Shown here: positions 57,660 through 64,000 of the stretch, one piece after another
Numbering within the stretch: the first letter of the stretch is position 1
How the letters are laid out: every line of letters starts with the position of its first letter
From: Gnetum montanum
Taxonomy: Eukaryota; Streptophyta; Gnetopsida; Gnetales; Gnetaceae
Direction: 5' to 3'
Assembly: GCA_015680685.1 (NCBI GenBank)
Contig: MNCI01004849.1
Location: 186,001-250,000 of the forward strand
DNA: 64,000 nucleotides
The notes under the pieces: model-generated
The model's database searches: none
The model's input: the letters and a program-made list of their open reading frames with translations, nothing else
Told to the model about the DNA's origin: nothing
Program-made: the position numbers and the translations under genes

Positions 57660-59938
57660 AAAGAGAATAATAAGTTGAAGAACCATTTCAACCAAGGGAG
57701 AAGTAGCCAAGAAGAATAAGGGGCTAGTATCCACATTAGCCCCAGGAACAAGAGGTCGAGGCCCATGCAATGGGATCTCCATAGGAGGAACCCAAAGTGA
57801 AATCTATTTGTTAGATTCCCATAGCAGAAACGAGCTATTCATGACAAGATGAGGCACCAAGGCCAAGGCCTAATCTTGAAATCACATTGACTCAGGCCTA
57901 ACCTAAAAGAGTTCATCCCAAGAAGGTCCAAAGTTTAGTTATCTAAGAACATAACTTTGGTCCCTTCTTGGACTTGGTGGCTAAGGAAGTCTGAACTCAA
58001 CTGCAGAGGTCTCCCAGGTGGCCAATTCTCTCATCTAATGAAGAATGTTATGTGGAAGAGATGTGCCTCTTCTAGAATAACTAATAGGGATATGCGATCA
58101 TCAAGATCAAGAACATAATCATCTCTTATTTAGTTGAATCCATTCTAGAGATCCTCAGCTTGCCCAACATAGGGATAACACATGTGGAGATATTCACTTA
58201 AGTGGACCCAAAGGTAAAGAAAGAATGGATCCAACTATGCTATGAGATTGATTGTAAGAAGTATGGTGCACTCACTAAGGTAGAGCAAGCCTATTTCAAG
58301 ATAGTCACCTATCACCTACGTCCTATGGTGAGGTCCAACAAGGTTACTACCTTCTCCACTAGTGCATGCATGGCTTTGAAAAGTAAGTCCCTTGTCAACC
58401 TCCCTTATCTCATTTACCTTGAGATTGAAAAACGCTTTAATGAGAATTAGCAAGGAAGAAAGACACACCCCTTCCCATGCTTGATCTAAAAAATTTACCA
58501 AAGGGAAGGCATAGCCCATTATGCCAATGACATGCTTCGTCATGCTCTTGCTACATCTTCACTAGAGATGATTAAGGATAAAGCATCTAATAAGTTGTTG
58601 GAGGAGGAGCATCCACCACCACCACCTACTGATGAGACCACATCATAGGCCCATGTAATTGTTAAATGAATAATGAAACTCTATGAGAAACTACTACTAC
58701 AACAATAAGATAAGGTAAGTGGTGGGGATCCATCAGTCTACTAGCTAACATTAAGCCACCTTAACAAAGTTACTAGAATAATCAGCTAGCTGGAAAAGAC
58801 CTTCCTATTTTTTTCTACACAACACATGTAGGCTTCTATGAGAACAAATCCAAGTACTTGAGAAATTACGATGTTCATCCCTAAATAGCAAGAGTTTTCT
58901 AAAATATTAGGGAATGTTGCAACTTTCTCAGTACACCTATAGGAGGGTGAGGAGCCTCCATCTTGGTGGGACAACATCATGGGAAAAAAATATGGTAGAA
59001 GTCAGGGCAAACTAAGTGGTTTAAGCATTAAATGATCCTATGGAAATCATGCCCAACATAGCTACCTTGAAAGATGTAAAAATTTTCATAGGATCAAAAA
59101 GTAGTCAATTAAGTATTTACCAACATAAGAAGGTGTTGAACTAAATAGTGGGAAACAAGCAATCACTTCCAGAGATCTTTGATATTCCAGATGAGATCAC
59201 TGCTACCCAGTTGAAGCTACTAGAGACAAGGGATAAGCTCTTCATCACACTATCCAAATACAGGTAGCAACTATCAAAAATCATCTGTTGGTTGCCAAAG
59301 TTATAGAATTGAGAGCCCATCTCTCTAATCCCATCATTCTTAGCTAGAACATCATTAGAGATGAAGCTTTCCTACAACTTCAGCATAAACTAATGGAGCT
59401 GAGAATGATAAGGAGATGATGGTGTTTAATACCTCCTTATCAAAAGCATTGGCTATAAACACTGATAAGGACTTGACTCAACAAAGAAAAATTGATCCTC
59501 ACAAAGAATATTCATCATCTATGGAATGTTAAGGTAAAAAAATACATCACAGTCAAATTTGTAAGAAAAAAATAGGAGAAACTAGCCAAGATGAACCTTG
59601 ACTTGAGAAGGTTGGCAATAGAAAATAAAAATTTCTTTATGGAGGAAGTCCTAGCACTTTACGAAAAGAGAGCCATCAAGGTAGCAACATGGGAAAATAA
59701 AGTCTTGAAGTTTGAAAGAGTTAAAAATCACTATAGGGACCAAGTAGGACTCCTCAAATAAGGTAACAAGAAAGAAATCCAACTAGCCAAGGCAAAGATT
59801 AATGATACACTTTAGCAAATCCAACAAAGAGGCAATGTGTAACAACCAATCTTTAATGGCCTATACACATAAATTAAGGCTAAAATTTGCCTAAATGAGT
59901 TGCAAATAAAAGAGATGATGAAGTACATGGAGCTCACT
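57660..59938 (+). pseudogene. decayed accessory ORF with coiled-coil C-terminus
   Basis: Around 58202-58650 one frame reads WIQLCYEIDCKKYGALTKVE, then HLRPMVRSNKVTTF and LVNLPYLIYLEIEKRF. After two stops it continues REGIAHYANDMLRHALA and a PPPPP run. From 59541 a Lys/Glu-rich frame (KMNLDLRRLAIENKN, LYEKRAIKVATWENKV) is a coiled coil, broken only by stops at Gln-like sites. Domain, proline run, coiled coil resembles the accessory proteins of plant LTR elements (a putative plant transposon / mobile-domain-like family). The family call is tentative. Element E cuts it at 59938. Confidence 0.4.
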
Positions 59939-61499
59939 GTAGCGACCGAAAACATCAATGGCTGGAAAACACTGAGGGGCTGGCAGGCACGATAGTCTTG
60001 ACCTCGTACCCATGGGAGGGCTATGCTAGGTGTGAGTGGATATGGGGCACCCTAAATGGTCTGGTCAATCAGAAAGGGACTTAATCAGCATCTATATAGC
60101 CTTTTGCAACATATAATTTGAAAACAAAAATGAAAGCGTGAAGTGATTCTTGAAAGTAAATAAAGCAAAAAAAATAATGCAAAATGTAGCAAGAAACAAG
60201 GTAAAATGCTGTTAGAAAAATGCATCGCTCTGAACCTACAAGCTTGCTCTGTCAAGGTGGATACAATCGGTTGCATAGTGTGGCAGAGTGCAGAGATCCT
60301 GAGAGTAACCAAGACATGTAGAGAAAAATAGGTTGTCCGCTTGGATGCGGACTTGGATGCTAATAATGCAGGGATTCTACCAAGGTGGTAGAAAGGGAGA
60401 CAGAACAAAATGCCAGCTAAAGATGCTAACTATTTGCAGTGTCAAACAGAAATCTTACAATGCTCAATGCTCAATGTTACGATGCTTGCTTTTTGAACCT
60501 CCAGAGATAGTCCAACCCTTTGAGTGCTGCTCATTGGGGCATTTATAGGGCTAAAGGGCACATGAAAGGGGCAGTTTGGACGCAACGTTCCCTGGGCCCA
60601 TGTTGACTTGCTAGCACTGCATGTGCCATGTATGACCGTTGGACCTTCATGATCATTGTAATGCGAGCCTACTATGTTGTAACTGTGAGTCTGCCACACT
60701 ATAATTGCACCACCAGTGTCTAGATATGTGTGCCAATAGTCCAATTAGGTGAAGTGCATTGATGCCGCACAACCACTCGCATGCCTTGTTGTGCTTTGTA
60801 GCGTAGCATGCTTAGCATAACGTAGCACCTTGTCGCACATTCCGCTACATGTGTTTTTCATGCTTGCTATGCCATGCTACCCTACATAGCGTAGTGTAGC
60901 GTAGTAACTAGCCTTAAACTTTGCTTCCCATTTTGTGAGATTCACGAAATTCTTGATTCTACCCTTTAAGCTACCATCTGTCTCTTTCGCAGGATTACTA
61001 TGCCTCGCTGCACCATGTAGCTCAGCGTAGTGTAGCAACAGACATGTTCTGCTACTTCCTGATGGAAAGGGACATTGTTGAAGGACTTGAAGTTGGGTGA
61101 TGGAGCTGGCTATATATCTGATGCCATGCTACACTACGCTACATAGTGTAGCGTGGTACTTCATTCTGCAATTGTTTTCTGAAGCTTGCTATGCTACATA
61201 GCAGGGCGTAGTGTAGCGTAGTAGACTTCATGACTTAGAAAACTTGCTAAACTATTCTGCACATCCTGAGTGCTACTATCAACTTTGCACATCATTTTTG
61301 AGTAGGCTGTGGGCTAGGAAAACTACTTAGGTGGATAGGCGGGCTGATCCGTAGAGCCTGTTTACACCTAAAGTAGAAAATTTTCCGAACTGGCCAGCCT
61401 AAATTCATGGCATTCTCCTCCTGAAGAACTGTCATGGTGTTGCATGAATTGTAAGGTCTAGTGAAGCAAGAATGACTTCAAAATTTTTGGGGTGTTTCA
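59939..61499 (-). repeat. 3' LTR of element E
   Basis: On the minus strand it starts TGAAACACCCC at 61499 and ends TCGGTCGCTACA at 59939, 1561 bases. The minus-strand TATAAAT is at 60541-60547. It aligns well with the LTR of B. Just left, CTCAC (59934-59938) should be half of its target duplication. Confidence 0.85.
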
Positions 61500-62513
61500 T
61501 TGGCCCCTCTTTGTCGACATCTGGAGGATGGACTTAATAAATGTTGACAACGAATACAGAACATAAAAGCAGGTACAATGCTGAGGTTGTCTCTTGGTGA
61601 GTGTCAAGACATCACTTGGCCGTACTTGAGAGTGTTCCATTGGTTTTGCAGAGGTTAAGGTAGAGAGTAAAAATGATGTTTAGCAGAGTCCATCGTCGGA
61701 GTGCTCATGAGGGACTCATTCACGTTTTCATCTTTGGCTGGCGCTATTCTTTAACCTCTCATAGGACAAGTGTTTCCTTCGCAAGATGAGTTACATTACA
61801 TCCATGAAGGGTTTTGACCTACCTACAAATTCTTTCCATATAGGGAGTTGTGTTACGCACATCATAGAATTTGCACTCTGAAGTAGCTGACCTAGTTGAA
61901 GCACTCGCTTCACGAAGCTATGGAATTTGCTGCTATCGCAAGCCATGCTCACAGGGGTAAAGGTCTTGCTAGCTGCTGGCACTATCCAAGCTATTGGGCA
62001 TCACCGCTGGTGTGTGATGTCCAAAGCAGAAAGGCCAGCAGCAGCCTTGGTAGCATCGGCATGGAGGAGCTAGCCTCGAAGGCGCTAGGAGGTGCTATGA
62101 GTGTGGATGCTCTAGAATCCCTAACACAGGCATGCATTCTCAGTTCAACTATGGGATTAGCAACAACATAGCTAAACATTATGTGAGCTAAGGTGTTGGT
62201 AGGGGGCTAGAGAGTAACAATATTGTGGCTGGGCCACAATACTACTGGAACTCCAGCTGCAGGAACTAGCCGAGGAACTATCGTTAGGGTGATGGGCCGT
62301 GGCGACAGTAGGTTCGGAGGGCCAGTATAATGTCATATGGTATCTTAGGAGGGTCAACATGATGCTAATGGTGGTGGCTTCATGTATGTCCTAGACTATG
62401 TTCTCATTGCATCATGAATTACATTCTAAAGATGTGACGTCCCACCCACACGTTAGCACCATGCATGCTCGTCTGATGCGTACTTGACGTTGGTGCATGC
62501 TGAGGATGTGACA
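61500..62513 (-). other. 3' untranslated region of element E
   Basis: Matches the 3' UTR of B and H in reverse. The hairpin ATTGTGGC-TGG-GCCACAAT is at 62222-62240. No gene is seen. Open pieces such as 61896-62171 are chance readings of the opposite strand. Confidence 0.7.
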
Positions 62514-62750
62514 CGAACCCAGTTTAAGTCCTTGGTACACTGTGTGCTGGTTTAAGGTCCCAGTGGACCACTATGCTGGTTTAAGATCCCAGTAGACTGT
62601 ACATGCCAGTTTATCATTATAGCAGATGGGTCGTGCCAGTTTTACATCATGGTAGATGGTGCTTGATGTCACTTGTTTAACGTCATTGCGGATACTGCTC
62701 GGTGTCATTGCCAATTTATCATCATAGTAGATGGTGGTGGATGTCATTAT
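62514..62750 (-). repeat. tandem core array after integrase (E)
   Basis: About eight units; on the given strand they read TGCTGGTTTAAGGTCCCAGTGG and TGCCAGTTTATCATTATAGCAG, the reverse of the core. It is a shorter array than in the other copies. Confidence 0.8.
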
Positions 62751-62753
62751 GCT

Positions 62754-64000
62754 TCAGACATAATATGTCTTAAGGTACGAGTGATTCACTGGGTTGGCAA
62801 ACTTGTTGCCATCCATATTCGTCAGCTTGAAGGCTCCATTCCTAAAGGCTTTAGTGATCACATAGGGGCCTTCCCAGTTGGCTGAGAATTTGCTCACATG
62901 TTCATAGAAGGCCTTGAGGATGAGGTCTCCCTACCGCACTAGCTATCGATGTGGGTCTGCATGGTGCTTCTTCTGCTATTTTCTCTAGTAGTACTCAATG
63001 CATCTCAGCACCTACAAGTGCTCCTCCTCTATTGAGTCGAGGTCGATGATCCGTGATTCATTTTTCTAGGCTTCACTCACGACATCGGATAGGATCATCC
63101 AGAGTGATGGTACCTACAACTCAAGAGGCAACATAGCTTTAGATCCATAAATAAGGTTATAAGGAGTCTTACTTATCGCGGTCCTACACATCATCCAGTA
63201 GGCCCATATAACGTAGAGGACCTGCTCATGCCACCGCCTCTTGCTGTTATTAAGCATCCGCTTCAACAAGTTGATGATGGACTTATTTGTAGCCTCCACC
63301 TGCCCGTTCACCTATAGATAATAGGGGGAGAAGAATGACTGCTTAATACCTAGATTTTTGCAAAAGGTTCGGGTTTTCGTACTGCTAAACTATGGCCCAT
63401 TATCGGTCACAATAGTCATTGGAAGCCCCAATCTAGTTACGATGTTGTCCAGGATGAAATGGTAGATTTTCTGAGATGTCGTCTTCCTTAGGGGAATGGC
63501 TTTCACCCACTTAGTAAAGTACTTAGTGGCGGTGATAATGAAACTATGCCCTATGGAGGATTTAGGTGTGATAGGCCCTATGAGGTCTAATCCCCATCAT
63601 TGGAAGGGCCACGTGATTTGCATTGGGTGCATTTCTGCATGTGCTACATGTATGAGATTTGTGTATCTCTGGCACATGTCACACATCTTAACTTTCGACA
63701 GGCAGTTACACTCCATGTGGGGCCAGTAGTACCCTAGGCATCCAATTTTTATAGCCATAGCCCTAGGTGCTATGTGTCCACTGCACAGCCCCTCATGTAC
63801 TTCATTAACTACCCTCTATGCTTGCTCACCACCCACGCATGCCAGCAATATCCTCTCGTAGGAATGTCAGCACAGGGCATCATTTCCCATGAGCATGTAT
63901 TGTCAGGCACACTTACGGATTGCATCTCTCTAGGCAGATGCCAATCCACTTGGGGGTTTGCCATGCTATAGATAAGTTTTAATGTTGGCATACAACTCCT
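62754..64000 (-). pseudogene. pol: integrase of element E (partial)
   Basis: Reading leftwards from the edge there is one nearly unbroken frame. It shows the zinc finger (VHEGLCSGH ... MCDMCQ), the core (WGLDLIGPITPKSS, TDNGP with a stop then FSS, NGQVEATNKS) and the C-terminal tail to a TGA at 62756-62754. About ten in-frame stops, almost all TAG, sit where A has CAG or CAA (for example GPQF, YYPQ, LELQ). One TGA stands for an Arg CGA (WPFQRWG). No frameshift was noticed, so decay here was by point mutation. Confidence 0.85.

Larger units (their letters stand above)
59939..64000 (-). mobile_element. Tat-like LTR retrotransposon E (3' end, minus strand)
   Basis: From right to left: integrase, repeat array, 3' UTR with hairpin, purine tract AAAGAGGGGCCA (61512-61501) and LTR. 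The rest lies beyond the right edge. It is closest to B and H in 3' UTR and LTR. Confidence 0.85.

Overview
This is a gene-poor, retrotransposon-packed piece of nuclear DNA from a seed plant with a large genome. The evidence is nested LTR retrotransposons, Ty3/gypsy pol with two RNase H domains (the plant Tat/Ogre type), an Athila-like gypsy element, a SIRE/Maximus-like Ty1/copia element, and heavy decay in which most in-frame stops sit where Gln (CAG) or Arg (CGA) codons are expected. I see no ordinary host gene, tRNA, rRNA or CRISPR. The species cannot be told from the sequence alone.

Layout. The left half is a four-level nest. A Ty1/copia element (K, right part at 30527 to about 35060) is interrupted by a Tat-like element (C, right part at 21084-30526). 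C is interrupted by a second Tat-like element (H, seen at 1-2404 and 19967-21083). H is interrupted inside its 3' LTR by a third, element B (2405-19966, both LTRs present), with target duplication GCGAC/GCAAC. The right half holds a badly decayed Athila-like element (D, about 36700-57480). D is interrupted near its 3' end by the youngest element, A (45049-56642), which has about 1.34 kb LTRs and a perfect ACCAC duplication. A decayed plus-strand coiled-coil ORF (57660-59938) is cut by a minus-strand Tat-like element, E, which runs off the right edge.

How the parts work. In the Tat-like elements the order is LTR, primer-site-like leader, gag, protease, RT, RNase H, archaeal-type RNase H, integrase, tandem-repeat array, 3' UTR with a conserved hairpin, purine tract, LTR. 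In B, a 5.5 kb block lies between protease and RT. It ends in a splice-acceptor-like site and carries, on the opposite strand, a spliced gene with its own TATA box. The first four exons of that gene join in phase, and exon 2 resembles an FCP1/NIF-type HAD phosphatase. Element C carries the same promoter and first exon, while element A lacks the block. This antisense gene, together with the repeat arrays on both sides of the RT-integrase block, is the most interesting content of the window.

Assembly caution. Two single-N positions (3244 and 3516) bracket an exact inverted copy of neighbouring sequence. A third (15043) sits where about 45 codons of RNase H are missing. A 447-base N run (49464-49910) covers the protease of element A.
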